A stretch of 64,000 nt of DNA from NCBI RefSeq assembly GCF_902150045.1, contig NZ_CABFVU010000001.1, positions 310,001-374,000 on the forward strand, in the 5' to 3' direction. Source of the DNA: Chitinophaga polysaccharea. Its GTDB lineage: Bacteria > Bacteroidota > Bacteroidia > Chitinophagales > Chitinophagaceae. This document shows, piece after piece, positions 27,722 to 37,389 of this stretch (within the stretch, counting starts at the first letter, position 1; each line of letters starts with the position of its first letter). The position numbers and the translations under genes were made by a program. The notes under the pieces were generated by a model that did not search any database, was not told the DNA's origin, and saw only the letters and a program-made list of their open reading frames with translations.

Positions 27722-28246
27722 ATGAAAAAAGCCCTCACAACTTTTAGTGCCCTTGTATTATCTGTATTGCTAACCAGTATGGCCAAGGTTGGCAGCGACA
27801 AGTACAATAATAAGAATCCACCACCACCGCCCCAATTAACGCCTGTGCCATGCAAACTAACACTAGCTTTCTTCAATTACAGTGAAAGGAGCTGTTTACT
27901 TCCTACAAATTCCGGCGATCCAACAAAAGTTGATGGGGCACCTGCTTTAGCTGGAAGTATTAACACTACTTATTTTTGTAAAGTGACTGTTGAGCCCAAT
28001 ACACCTGTAAACAATTACTCTCCTTCAGACTATACTACAATCTGGAAAAAGAAAGGAGATTTTCTGATGATTAAAGTTCCAAAAGAAGTAAGCTCTAAAC
28101 TGACAGTCGATTTTTACGAAGATTGTAACGTTTGTACTGCTGGCAGGCAAGGCAGACCATATTTTCGTTACACCACCACTCTACATAAAGGACAGCCAGC
28201 TGAGGAAGCTTATCTTCAATATGTATTAAATACGACATGCCGGTAA
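27722..28246 (+). CDS. Hypothetical secreted protein in AT-rich insert
   Basis: 174 residues with a signal peptide (MKKALTTFSALVLSVLLTSMA) and a Pro-rich segment (NPPPPPQLTP). Four or five cysteines in the mature part (CKL, SCL, FCK, CNVC and a final TCR) could form disulfides. No family recognised. First of three rightward genes (27722-30917) with AT content visibly higher than their neighbours. Confidence 0.6.
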   Translation: MKKALTTFSALVLSVLLTSMAKVGSDKYNNKNPPPPPQLTPVPCKLTLAFFNYSERSCLLPTNSGDPTKVDGAPALAGSINTTYFCKVTVEPNTPVNNYSPSDYTTIWKKKGDFLMIKVPKEVSSKLTVDFYEDCNVCTAGRQGRPYFRYTTTLHKGQPAEEAYLQYVLNTTCR

Positions 28247-28278
28247 ACGTAATTATCACCACTTTAATTAACTCTTAG

Positions 28279-29271
28279 ATGAAAACTCCCTATTTATATA
28301 TAACAATCCTGTTAGTGCTATTTGGATGCAGTAAAAAAGAACAGAAGAAAGGTGATCAGCTAGATAAAATAGACGCCAAAAAGGCGGCTGCATTATTAGA
28401 CATAACTGCTGGTAATGATATAATGGCTTTCTATTCCTTTATTGAAACTCCGGTGAATGGTATTTTTGGTTTAAAACACTACCAGACACTCACCCCTGCA
28501 ACTCCTGCAAGAACTGTATTTGATCGGCTTCAGTTCGGGGGAGCATTCTACGATGCTAATAATAATATTATTCCAGGTGGAAATGTCACTTTTGGTAAAG
28601 CCCTCTTTTACCCTGACCCAAACAATGGATTCTTTTACAGCTTTAAGTCTTATGCTCCATCCAGTGCAGCTGGACCCAGAGATCATGTTAATAGTTTTAT
28701 TTCTGTGCAAGGCACCACTCAGACAATAGCAGTCGATCCTGTTTACAGCCCTACATCAAGAAGTGCGGCAAGCTCCATTAACACACCGAGTATCAGTACG
28801 GGATCAATGTATATACCCAAAAGACTTGACCTGGGAATCGGGCAGATGCGGACGGCTCCATATAGAAATGATACCTACTATACAATGGATTGTTATACAC
28901 AAGAGCAAAGAGGTAGTTATGATTTATACTGGAATGCCGACCCAATGAATGATAAGGGAGTAGTTATTATACTTGAATTTGACGATGCCTTACAAGGAGT
29001 TCTTGATACAGCTCTTATCACTGCTCCAGTATCAGATCGGAAACAATACAATGCGCTTCGTGTACCGGATAATGGTCATTATACATTATCGTTTGAGGAT
29101 ATTAAAAAAGTATTTCCACAAGCATTCCGCAGAGCTACAATATCAGTAACCATAGGCCGTGCTAACTACTCCTTTGTTAGTAGTCCAAGTGGACTCGAAA
29201 AGTATGCTATATATGCAGCTACAGCATCAGAAATGATGTTGGTTATTAACACAATTAGGCCGCGTCCATAA
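28279..29271 (+). CDS. Hypothetical lipoprotein
   Basis: 330 residues. The signal ends in a lipobox LFGCSKKEQ (Cys17) followed by a lysine-rich linker, as in Bacteroidota lipoproteins. The mature region is Ser/Thr/Asn-rich without a motif I can name. It starts 32 bp after the previous gene and is closed by a hairpin before the N-acyltransferase-like gene. A substrate relation to that enzyme is plausible but unproved. Confidence 0.6.
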   Translation: MKTPYLYITILLVLFGCSKKEQKKGDQLDKIDAKKAAALLDITAGNDIMAFYSFIETPVNGIFGLKHYQTLTPATPARTVFDRLQFGGAFYDANNNIIPGGNVTFGKALFYPDPNNGFFYSFKSYAPSSAAGPRDHVNSFISVQGTTQTIAVDPVYSPTSRSAASSINTPSISTGSMYIPKRLDLGIGQMRTAPYRNDTYYTMDCYTQEQRGSYDLYWNADPMNDKGVVIILEFDDALQGVLDTALITAPVSDRKQYNALRVPDNGHYTLSFEDIKKVFPQAFRRATISVTIGRANYSFVSSPSGLEKYAIYAATASEMMLVINTIRPRP

Positions 29272-29298
29272 GTACACGCTACATTACAAAAATCAATT

Positions 29299-29329
29299 CT
29301 ACAGGCTGCTTATAAAAAGCAGCCTGTAG
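29299..29329 (+). terminator. Hairpin between the lipoprotein and Lnt-like genes
   Basis: Perfect 12-bp stem CTACAGGCTGCT / AGCAGCCTGTAG with a 7-nt loop. No T-run follows, so termination is likely but not certain. Confidence 0.65.
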
Positions 29330-29357
29330 CTATTAGACAAACATCCAGTAGAACATA

Positions 29358-30917
29358 ATGATTTCAATAAATGCCTCTTTTTTTGTTTTATATAACCAAT
29401 ATAAAAAGTTTAAGCAGTATCAATTATTCTTTGCTCATTGGCTATTTTTCATCGTATTGACATACGCCTCCTGGTATACCCACCCCTTATTCTCACTTTT
29501 CTCTTTCGTCCCATATCTTGGAATATTATGTAGTGAAAAAAGAAACGTCGGATATTATCTCCGTTTGTATGCATTCAATTTAACATGGAATGTTATTGTT
29601 ACATATTGGTTGTGTGAAGTTCGCCTTTACAAAGGTCTAGGAGCATTATTGATTAATTCATTACTTTTTTTAATACCGGTAATTTGTTGGCATTTTTCAG
29701 TGAAGTATGCAAAACTTAAATATGGCTCAACCCTTGTTTTATTAATTCTTTGGATTTTATTTGAATATTTCCATCATATATGGGATTTTTCGTGGACCTG
29801 GCTAACTATTGGTAATGTGTTCGGAGCTAATCCACATTGGGTTTCCTGGTATGCTTATTTGGGAGTCTTGGGAGGGTCAGCATGGATATTACTTTGTAAT
29901 TATTCGATCTATATCACTATTAAGCGAGGTGGTACTATAACAAATCTGTGTAAATGCTGTTTCATAATATTCCTGCCAATATTGACTTCCGGAATAATTT
30001 CAAAACTACCAGATACAAATAATGTCGTTGAAAGGAAATTTACTTTAGTCGGCACAGCCATTCCTGGTGATGATCCCATTAGCGACATCAATAAACTCAG
30101 AATAATAGATACATTGTTACAACAAAATTCTGTTACTACCTCTCACATTACAATTCTCCCCGAAGATCTGATTTCAAATGATACATGGCTAAACAGATTC
30201 CCCACTACCGATATATACGCTTTTCTAAAAAAAAGTCTTCACAACTGGCGCACTGATAATATTATTACCGGAACAGTCTTAAATGTTCCTAATCCAGAAG
30301 GGCAACATATAGAAAGTAGAATGGGCTTCAATACTGCTTATAGTAAATATAATGCAGCCTTAATGATCGATAAGTCAGACATGATCAATATAAAATTAAA
30401 AAAATCTTATGTTCCTCTTGAAGAATATATTCCCGATTACCTGTCTTTTTTAAATGTTGGTTCTTACAAATTTTCCATAAATCCTAATAATAGTGATATC
30501 TTTCAAATAAATAATTATGATTATTTTATTTGCATTTGTTATGAGGCCATTAATAGTATTTTCGTAGCTAGCCACTTGAGTGACAATACCCGTGCTATGC
30601 TAATGCTATCCAGTGAAAGTTTTTTCGGTGGCGCTGAAACAGGTCGGATCCAATTCAAAAATATTTGTAGACTTCGTTGTATTGAGAATAACCTTCCCTT
30701 GCTTAAGTCGTCTAACGATGGAATTCTATTTAATGTCAATAAAGCGGGTGACATAATTGAAGTGAAAAGAGTATTAAGTCCCACTTTTCTTAATACAACT
30801 GTTTCACTTTCCACCCCTTCATTTTACCATTTAATAGTTCCATATATTTCGCAATTTCTTCTCTCTATCTTATTTCTCATCTGGTTGTTTAATGTTACAA
30901 TAAAATTTAAATCTTAG
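29358..30917 (+). CDS. Apolipoprotein N-acyltransferase-like (Lnt) membrane enzyme
   Basis: 519 residues: about six N-terminal TM helices, the Lnt block WLTIGNVFGANPHWVSWY (about 154-171), then a nitrilase-like domain with triad Glu269 (ILPED), Lys348/349 (KKSYVPLEEYIP) and Cys394 (CICYEA), and a C-terminal TM helix. Lnt N-acylates the lipid-modified cysteine of lipoproteins in the inner membrane. All catalytic residues are in place, but the flanking blocks are divergent (PLEEY for PFGE). It sits behind a lipoprotein gene in an AT-rich insert, so a dedicated second copy is possible. Confidence 0.82.
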   Translation: MISINASFFVLYNQYKKFKQYQLFFAHWLFFIVLTYASWYTHPLFSLFSFVPYLGILCSEKRNVGYYLRLYAFNLTWNVIVTYWLCEVRLYKGLGALLINSLLFLIPVICWHFSVKYAKLKYGSTLVLLILWILFEYFHHIWDFSWTWLTIGNVFGANPHWVSWYAYLGVLGGSAWILLCNYSIYITIKRGGTITNLCKCCFIIFLPILTSGIISKLPDTNNVVERKFTLVGTAIPGDDPISDINKLRIIDTLLQQNSVTTSHITILPEDLISNDTWLNRFPTTDIYAFLKKSLHNWRTDNIITGTVLNVPNPEGQHIESRMGFNTAYSKYNAALMIDKSDMINIKLKKSYVPLEEYIPDYLSFLNVGSYKFSINPNNSDIFQINNYDYFICICYEAINSIFVASHLSDNTRAMLMLSSESFFGGAETGRIQFKNICRLRCIENNLPLLKSSNDGILFNVNKAGDIIEVKRVLSPTFLNTTVSLSTPSFYHLIVPYISQFLLSILFLIWLFNVTIKFKS

Positions 30918-31037
30918 CCAGTACTTACACTAAATATATTACATATAATTACATCCATTATACACATTAAGAATATTATACAAATTAAATAATTTGAAAT
31001 ATGATCTAATTCAATAAAAATTCCAACAACCTCCACT

Positions 31038-33401
31038 TTACTCTGCCTTCAGGTTCTTCACCGGGTTTTCCAGCGCTGCCCTTACAGCCTGAAAGCTCAC
31101 TGTAAACAAGGTAATCCCGGCGATAGTAACGCCCACCAGCAGCAATACTCCCGCATTCATCTCAATATGATAAGCAAAACTATGTAACCACCGGTCCATG
31201 CAATACCATGCCAGCGGTAAACCAATCAGTACCGCTATCAATACCGACCGCAGGAACTCGCCGGAAAGCATCATCATCACATGCGAGGCCGTAGCGCCCA
31301 GCACCTTACGGATGCTGATCTCCTTACGCCGGCTTTCTGCGGTAAAAGCGGCCAGGCCAAAGAGGCCAAGACAGGAGATCAGGATAGCGAGCGCGGTAAA
31401 ATATTCTGATAAAACGGCTACTCTTTTCTCTGCTGTATATTGCGCCTGGTAATCCTGGTCGAGGAATTTATAATCGAATGTAAACCCGGGGTTGTAATGC
31501 TGATAGAAGGCAGCCAGTGCGGCCAGCACTGTTGTTGTTTGCCCGGCTTTTACTTTTACCATTACCGTGCTATTCAGGGAATCCAGCCTGAAAAACAAGG
31601 GGCCTATTGTTTCGTGCATAGATTGAAAATGAAAGTTCTTTACCACCCCTGCTATTTCTGTTTTCATGCCGTTAAATTCAATCACCTTGCCCACGGGGTT
31701 GTTAATTCCCATAGCTTTTACAGCCGCTTCATTAAAAATGATCCTGGAGTCGTCTGCACCATAATCCCGGGAAAAAGACCTGCCGGCGGCCATTTCTATG
31801 CCCAGTGTTTCTATCATATCGTAATTCACGAGGAACGGGCGGCACATAATTGTTTCCACAACGCCCCTGCCCTTCCAGGTGCAGCCTGTGGAAGGCGCTC
31901 CTAAAACGTTTCCTACCATGGCAGATGCGTTCACCACGCCCGGTATCCTTTTCAGCTCCGCCAGGAATTCAGGGATATGCTGCGGCACTTTTCCTTCTAC
32001 ATCAAAATATACTACGTTGTCTTTATCGTAACCCGGGTTTTTATGCTGCACATAAGCTATCTGCCGGTATACCGTTATCACTGCTACCATAAACAACACC
32101 GAAAGCGTGAACTGGAATACCACCAGCCCTTTGCGGGCCAGCAGCTGCCCGGGTGATCCGGGTACTTTTCCTTTCAGCACCGGCAATGGATTGAAACAGG
32201 AAAGGTACAGTGCCGGATAACTGCCAGCCAGGATACCGGTGAGCAACGTCACAGCAATGATGATACCTGTCATCTCTCCATTCAGCGAAAGGGACAATGC
32301 CTTGCCTGTGATACGGTTAAATTCCGGCAGCAACAGCGCCACCAGCAGCAATGCCAGCGCCAGGGAGAGCATGGTCATCAGCATAGACTCGCCGAGGTAT
32401 TGTATTACCAGTGCCAGGCGGTTGGCGCCTATTGTTTTACGGATACCCATTTCCTTCATCCTGCCGGAAGCCTGCGCAGTGGAGAGGTTCACAAAGTTGA
32501 TGCAGGCAATGATCAGTATAAAAAGTGCGATGAGCGAAAAGAGTGTCACATAGCTGATCCTTCCACCGGCCGCCACACCGTTCTCAAAATTGCCATGCAG
32601 GTACAAATCACTGTAGCGCTGCAGGAACACATCGCGCTGCGTGGCGCTTCCCTGGGTGAGGCTGGTCATGAAGCGGCTCAGCTTTGCATTGAATGTGGAG
32701 ATGTTGGTACCTTCCTTCATTACCAGGAAGGTATTAAACGGGCCTTGCGGATCCAGGGCTGTAATGTTCATGATGTCCCGGAATGCGTCGAAAGGCAGCA
32801 GGCAATTGAATTGTGTGGACGTGTTTGCCGGCAGTTCATCCAGCACACCGGATACGGTACTGATCCTTTTGAACTGGTCTAACTGCCAGGTGATGGTTTT
32901 CCCTATGACGTTGGTAGAACCGAATAAGGTCCGTGCAAGCGAAGAAGAAATCACGATGCTGTTTTTATCCTGTAATACCTGCTCCCTGTTGCCTTGCAGC
33001 AAAGGATACGAAAATACCTGCAGGTATTCCTGGCCCGCGAATATGGTAGTTGACTTGGCGATCTTATTACCTGCGGTGAGTGCAATTTTCGGGAACCATG
33101 AAGGTGGAGTAGCTACGGTGGCATTTTCCACTTCAGGCATGTTTGCCTTCAATGTGGCGGCCAGCAATGCCGGTGTTCCGTTGGCGGTGGTGATGCCTTT
33201 TTCGTGTGGCTGGTTTTCCATTACCTGAAAAAGGCGGTGGTCATTTTTATGAAAGTGATCGATGCGGAGTTCATCGTATACCCATAGGCAGATCAGCAAC
33301 GTACAGGCGAGACCGGTAGACAGGCCAATGAGATTGAGGATAGTAAAACGCTTATTCTTCAGCAGATGACGCCAGGCGGTTTTCAGGTAATTTTTGAACA
33401 T
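31038..33401 (-). CDS. MacB/FtsX-type ABC transporter permease
   Basis: 787 residues from the ATG at 33401 (MFKNYLKTAWRHLLKNK); an upstream in-frame ATG at 33428 gives a non-family extension. Two MacB periplasmic domains alternate with two FtsX-type TM blocks (about 290-430 and 690-785). Family sites are FVNLSTAQASGRMKEMGIRKTIGA and LAAFTAESRRKEISIRKVLGA. These Bacteroidota permeases couple ATP hydrolysis to periplasmic work or export. No ATPase gene is adjacent. Confidence 0.92.
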   Translation of the reverse strand: MFKNYLKTAWRHLLKNKRFTILNLIGLSTGLACTLLICLWVYDELRIDHFHKNDHRLFQVMENQPHEKGITTANGTPALLAATLKANMPEVENATVATPPSWFPKIALTAGNKIAKSTTIFAGQEYLQVFSYPLLQGNREQVLQDKNSIVISSSLARTLFGSTNVIGKTITWQLDQFKRISTVSGVLDELPANTSTQFNCLLPFDAFRDIMNITALDPQGPFNTFLVMKEGTNISTFNAKLSRFMTSLTQGSATQRDVFLQRYSDLYLHGNFENGVAAGGRISYVTLFSLIALFILIIACINFVNLSTAQASGRMKEMGIRKTIGANRLALVIQYLGESMLMTMLSLALALLLVALLLPEFNRITGKALSLSLNGEMTGIIIAVTLLTGILAGSYPALYLSCFNPLPVLKGKVPGSPGQLLARKGLVVFQFTLSVLFMVAVITVYRQIAYVQHKNPGYDKDNVVYFDVEGKVPQHIPEFLAELKRIPGVVNASAMVGNVLGAPSTGCTWKGRGVVETIMCRPFLVNYDMIETLGIEMAAGRSFSRDYGADDSRIIFNEAAVKAMGINNPVGKVIEFNGMKTEIAGVVKNFHFQSMHETIGPLFFRLDSLNSTVMVKVKAGQTTTVLAALAAFYQHYNPGFTFDYKFLDQDYQAQYTAEKRVAVLSEYFTALAILISCLGLFGLAAFTAESRRKEISIRKVLGATASHVMMMLSGEFLRSVLIAVLIGLPLAWYCMDRWLHSFAYHIEMNAGVLLLVGVTIAGITLFTVSFQAVRAALENPVKNLKAE

Positions 33402-33607
33402 ACGCAAAATGTTTCGTGAGCGGTGCAAACACCGGGCAGCTAAGAAAATGCCATGTTACCAGGCTTTTAAATACAAGAGATTTACATATTTTATATTTAT
33501 CCTAAATGTCCGGTTTCAGTACAGTGGCTGTCCGTAATTATTTTTTTGTGGAGATGAATACCGGCGCGCTGCGGCAATACCGCGCTCCTGCGCGGAGCTT
33601 ACCAGGC

Positions 33608-34513
33608 TCAGGATGCCAGCTGTTGCTGCACATAAGCGATGATGGCTGCCGGATCGCGGGGATCGAACCATTGAAATGCGGGATCTTTCCTGAACCAGGT
33701 GAGTTGCCGTTTGGCGTATTGGCGGGTATGCGTTTTCACATCGTCGATAGCCTGATCGAGGGAGATATAGCCATCGAGAAAACTGAATACTTCCTGGTAG
33801 CCAACGGTACGGAGGGCGTTGTGCTCGCGGTATGGTATTACGGAGCGGACCTCTTCCACCAGTCCTGCATGCACCATCGCATCCACGCGGTGATGGATAT
33901 TGTGATGAAGCAATTCTTTAGGCAGGGTGATACCTACTTTGATCATCCGGAAATCGCGGGGGGAACGGGTAGCGCTACGGAAAGTGGTAATAGAGCGGCC
34001 GGTGGCGTCCAGTACTTCCAGTGCGCGGATGAGGCGCTGGGGGTTCTGGGTTTCCGCGATGGCGTAGAAGCCGGGATCACGTTCCTGCAGTTGCTGCTGC
34101 AACCAGGAAAGGCCGTTTAATGCGTACTGTTCATTTAACCGGGTACGGATGCCGGGCGCAATAGGGGGCATATCGTCGATACCTTCTGCAAAGGCCCTGA
34201 TATAAAGGCCGGTGCCGCCGCACATAATGGCGATATCGTTCTTTTCAAAGATCTCGCGGGCGTAACCGAGCGCCAGTTTCTCGTACACGCCTGCATTCAC
34301 TTCTTCGCGGATGCTATGTGAATCGATGAAGTAATGGGGAACTGCCGCCAATTCATCCGGGGAGGGCTTTGCCGTACCGATGCTCATTTCGCGGTAGCAT
34401 TGCCGGGAGTCTGCGGATATCACTGCAGTGTTAAACAACTGCGCCAATTGAACAGATAAAGCCGTTTTACCTGAAGCAGTAGGACCTGCAATAATGATGA
34501 CCGTTTTTTGCAT
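33608..34513 (-). CDS. miaA: tRNA dimethylallyltransferase
   Basis: 301 residues. P-loop GPTASGKT (10-17), SADSRQCYREMSIGTAKP with the catalytic Asp and Arg, GGTGLYIRA, and the C-terminal RQYAKRQLTWFRKD are all MiaA blocks. It adds a dimethylallyl group to A37 of tRNAs reading UNN codons. The gene stands alone between the permease and gene 34638. Confidence 0.95.
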   Translation of the reverse strand: MQKTVIIIAGPTASGKTALSVQLAQLFNTAVISADSRQCYREMSIGTAKPSPDELAAVPHYFIDSHSIREEVNAGVYEKLALGYAREIFEKNDIAIMCGGTGLYIRAFAEGIDDMPPIAPGIRTRLNEQYALNGLSWLQQQLQERDPGFYAIAETQNPQRLIRALEVLDATGRSITTFRSATRSPRDFRMIKVGITLPKELLHHNIHHRVDAMVHAGLVEEVRSVIPYREHNALRTVGYQEVFSFLDGYISLDQAIDDVKTHTRQYAKRQLTWFRKDPAFQWFDPRDPAAIIAYVQQQLAS

Positions 34514-34637
34514 ATGAGTGGCGGTAAATATTTAGGGACCTGTTTATTTTCCGGAGACAGGCCATTTCAGCAAAGTGGGTGAAACGGATGATCTCTGCAA
34601 AAAATAAACAGATCCCTAAAATGACTGATACTATTAT

Positions 34638-35216
34638 TTAAAAGTTATTTTCTTCTTCTCCTCCAAATTCTTCTCCCCCATCGCCGCCCATGGCATCGCT
34701 TTCTTCTCCCTCTTCACCAAATCCTTCAGCGTCCATTCCTTCTTTGTTGAGGTCGTATTTTTCTTCCATTTCCACGAGCTTATCGCCCACCAGGCCTTTG
34801 GTGCCATACTGGCTGGGCGCAAGCCCTTCTTTGCGTACGCAGGCGGGGTAGGTTATTTTGCTGTTTTCATCTTTGGAAACGCCGATAAGCTCTACGAGGA
34901 ACGACCAGTTTTTGGCGAAATCGTAGAGATAGATAAATTTCTGATTAGGGTCTTTCACAGCAGCAGCAATCACCGTGTCCGCCATCAGCAGAGGTTCAGC
35001 TTTGCGGGGTTGATTATCTGCTTCCAGGATGATTTCCCGGCCACGCTGCCAGTTATCATTGCTACGGAAAAAGGTGGCTTTGTGTTTTGAATCAAATTCG
35101 AATGACTGCAAAATTGCCTGGTGAAATAATAAAAACGTCTGATTCGGCTTAATGGCAATGTCCCTGTAGACACTTTCATCTTCTTCCCAGTAAACTCTGA
35201 ATTTCAAAACCGGCAT
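34638..35216 (-). CDS. Plasmid pRiA4b ORF-3-like protein with acidic glycine tail
   Basis: 192 residues. Residues 1-150 show the family pattern (KFRVYWEEDESVYRDIAI, LHQAILQSFEFD, FLYDFAKNWSFLVEL, YPACVRKEGLAPSQYGTKG). The last about 40 residues are almost only Glu, Gly, Asp and Asn and are probably disordered. The family's role is not established. Alone between miaA and the CCA-adding gene. Confidence 0.8.
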   Translation of the reverse strand: MPVLKFRVYWEEDESVYRDIAIKPNQTFLLFHQAILQSFEFDSKHKATFFRSNDNWQRGREIILEADNQPRKAEPLLMADTVIAAAVKDPNQKFIYLYDFAKNWSFLVELIGVSKDENSKITYPACVRKEGLAPSQYGTKGLVGDKLVEMEEKYDLNKEGMDAEGFGEEGEESDAMGGDGGEEFGGEEENNF

Positions 35217-35316
35217 GACAAAAAAGGTTATAAGTTATTTAATGATTAAACACTCCGCTAAGCGGTGGATCCTGAATGCTAGTGTATCTTATTATGGTAA
35301 TGTAAAATTACCGATT

Positions 35317-36753
35317 TTATTTAACCGGGCTTAGATTCAATGCGCCGGCTTTTTCCAATAAAAAAGCGTATGCGGCCTCGTAAGTATTGGGAATTTCTCC
35401 ATCCAGTATGGCTTCCCTGATGGCGCTTTTCAGGTCGCCAACAATTCTTCCTGGTTTCAGCCCGAATGTTTCCATAATAATTTCCCCGGTTACCGGAGGT
35501 TGCCAGTTGCGGATCCGGTCGCTCTCTTCCACTTCTTTCAAGCGTTTGCGGACCAGTTCAAAATTTTCGAGGTAGCGTTTAACCTTTGCTTTATTTTTTG
35601 AGGTAATATCCGCTTCGCACAGCATCATCAGTCCTTCTATATCATCCCCGGCATCGAAGAGCAATCTGCGGATAGCCGAATCTGTTATGTTTTCTTTAGT
35701 GAGACTGATAGGACGCAGGTGAAGTTCTACCAATTTTCTTACCAATTTCATTTTTTCACTCATTGGTAATTTCATCCGGCTGAAGATACGGGGTACCATT
35801 TTACCTCCTACGGCGTCGTGGCCGTGAAAAGTCCAGCCGTGACCCGGCTCAAATTTTTTGGTGGCGGGTTTGCCGATATCGTGTAACAGTGCTGCCCACC
35901 GTAGCCAAAGGTCCCTGGTATTTACAGATATATTGTCTACCACCTGCAAGGTATGATAAAAATTATCTTTATGTCCTTTTCCCTCGTACATCTCCACGCC
36001 CACCATATCGATCATCTGGGGGAAAATAATTTTGAGCAGACCGGACTTATACAAGAGATCCAATCCTACGGAGGGTTTGGGCGAGAGCATTATTTTATTG
36101 AACTCATCGGAGATCCGTTCCTGGGAAATGATCCTGATCCGTTCTGCATTTTCCTGTATAGCGGTGAAGGCGGTTTCTTCAATGGTGAACTGCAGCTGGG
36201 ATGCGAAGCGGATAGCGCGCATCATGCGCAGCGGGTCGTCGCTGAAGGTTTGGGCCGGCGCCAGGGGTGTGCGGATGATCTTCCTGTCGAGGTCATTCAG
36301 CCCCTCAAATGGATCGAGCAGGGAACCATAATCCCTGTCACGCAGGCTGATAGCCATGGCGTTGATGGTAAAATCGCGGCGGTTCTGGTCGTCCTGCAGG
36401 GTTCCGGCGGATACCTGGGGATTGCGGGATTCTTCGCGGTAGCTTTCTTTGCGGGCGCCCACGAATTCTATTTCCAGGTCGTTCAGCTTTACCTGGGCGG
36501 TGCCATAGGTTTTGAAGAAATTAACGGGAAGGTTGTCGCCTAATCTTTCAGCCACTTTGTGTGCGAGGGCGATACCATCGCCAACGCAAACAATGTCCAT
36601 ATCTTTTGTTTTTCTTCCGAGCAGTTTATCCCGCACAAAGCCCCCGATCAGATAGGCAGGAACGCCCAGTTCGTGGGCGGCCAATGCTATCTTTTCGAGC
36701 ACTTTTCTTTCCTGCAGGGAGCAGGGTATGTCCAACGGCTTGCTGCTGATCAT
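35317..36753 (-). CDS. CCA-adding tRNA nucleotidyltransferase with HD domain
   Basis: 478 residues. Class II head GGFVRDKLLG (37-46), the metal-binding DMDIV, neck block RRDFTINAMA and DPFEGLNDL, DDPLRMMRAIRFA, and an HD domain (LLHDIGKP, about 250-345). It repairs or adds 3' CCA on tRNAs. The tRNA-Leu in this window encodes CCA, so here it would mainly repair. Same-strand group with YrdC and the glycosyltransferase, with a 69-bp gap. Confidence 0.92.
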   Translation of the reverse strand: MISSKPLDIPCSLQERKVLEKIALAAHELGVPAYLIGGFVRDKLLGRKTKDMDIVCVGDGIALAHKVAERLGDNLPVNFFKTYGTAQVKLNDLEIEFVGARKESYREESRNPQVSAGTLQDDQNRRDFTINAMAISLRDRDYGSLLDPFEGLNDLDRKIIRTPLAPAQTFSDDPLRMMRAIRFASQLQFTIEETAFTAIQENAERIRIISQERISDEFNKIMLSPKPSVGLDLLYKSGLLKIIFPQMIDMVGVEMYEGKGHKDNFYHTLQVVDNISVNTRDLWLRWAALLHDIGKPATKKFEPGHGWTFHGHDAVGGKMVPRIFSRMKLPMSEKMKLVRKLVELHLRPISLTKENITDSAIRRLLFDAGDDIEGLMMLCEADITSKNKAKVKRYLENFELVRKRLKEVEESDRIRNWQPPVTGEIIMETFGLKPGRIVGDLKSAIREAILDGEIPNTYEAAYAFLLEKAGALNLSPVK

Positions 36754-36822
36754 ATTTAAATATTCCTGTTAATTTTTATTCTTTGTTGGAAACCAGGGCG
36801 CAAATGTAATAAATAAACAATT

Positions 36823-37389
36823 TTAATCCCGGATTATCACGATTGAACCGTCTTTGTTTATCCGGATGATCCGGGAGGCCATGGCTGCGGTATCTTCTTC
36901 CTGCCGGTATTTCACCACATAATCCACGCCATTCCGGATCTCTGCGGCTACATCGTGGAAGCTGGCCGGGGAGGGCTGTCCGCTGATATTGGCGGAAGTG
37001 GACACCAGCGGTTTGCGGAGTCTTTTGATCAGGTGGCGGCAGAACGGGTCTTTCACGATGCGGATGGCGATGCTGCCGTCTTCACTGATCACGTTGGGCG
37101 CCAGTCCGAGCGCACCTTCATAAATAACGGTGGTAGGGCGGGTAAAGCCGGCGATGATATCGGCCATATCCGGGCGTGGATTTGCCACGTAGTGCAGCAG
37201 ATCTTTCACATCGGCCAGCAATACTACCAGGCTTTTGCTTTCGCTTCTTTTTTTGAGGGCAAAAATTTTCTGTACGGCTGCTTCATCGGTGGCATCGCAG
37301 CCGATGCCCCAGATAGTGTCTGTAGGATAAAGGATAAGTCCGCCGGACCGCAGCACCGGCATGGCTGCGCTGATATCATCTTCAAACAT
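36823..37389 (-). CDS. L-threonylcarbamoyladenylate synthase (YrdC/Sua5)
   Basis: 188 residues, one YrdC domain. Features: YPTDTIWGIGCDATDE (substrate-binding start), KKRSESKSLVVLL, STSANISGQPSP. It makes the threonylcarbamoyl-AMP used for t6A37 in tRNA. The C-terminus lacks a Sua5 extension. The ATG abuts the stop of the upstream glycosyltransferase (37390), so they are co-transcribed. Confidence 0.92.
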   Translation of the reverse strand: MFEDDISAAMPVLRSGGLILYPTDTIWGIGCDATDEAAVQKIFALKKRSESKSLVVLLADVKDLLHYVANPRPDMADIIAGFTRPTTVIYEGALGLAPNVISEDGSIAIRIVKDPFCRHLIKRLRKPLVSTSANISGQPSPASFHDVAAEIRNGVDYVVKYRQEEDTAAMASRIIRINKDGSIVIIRD

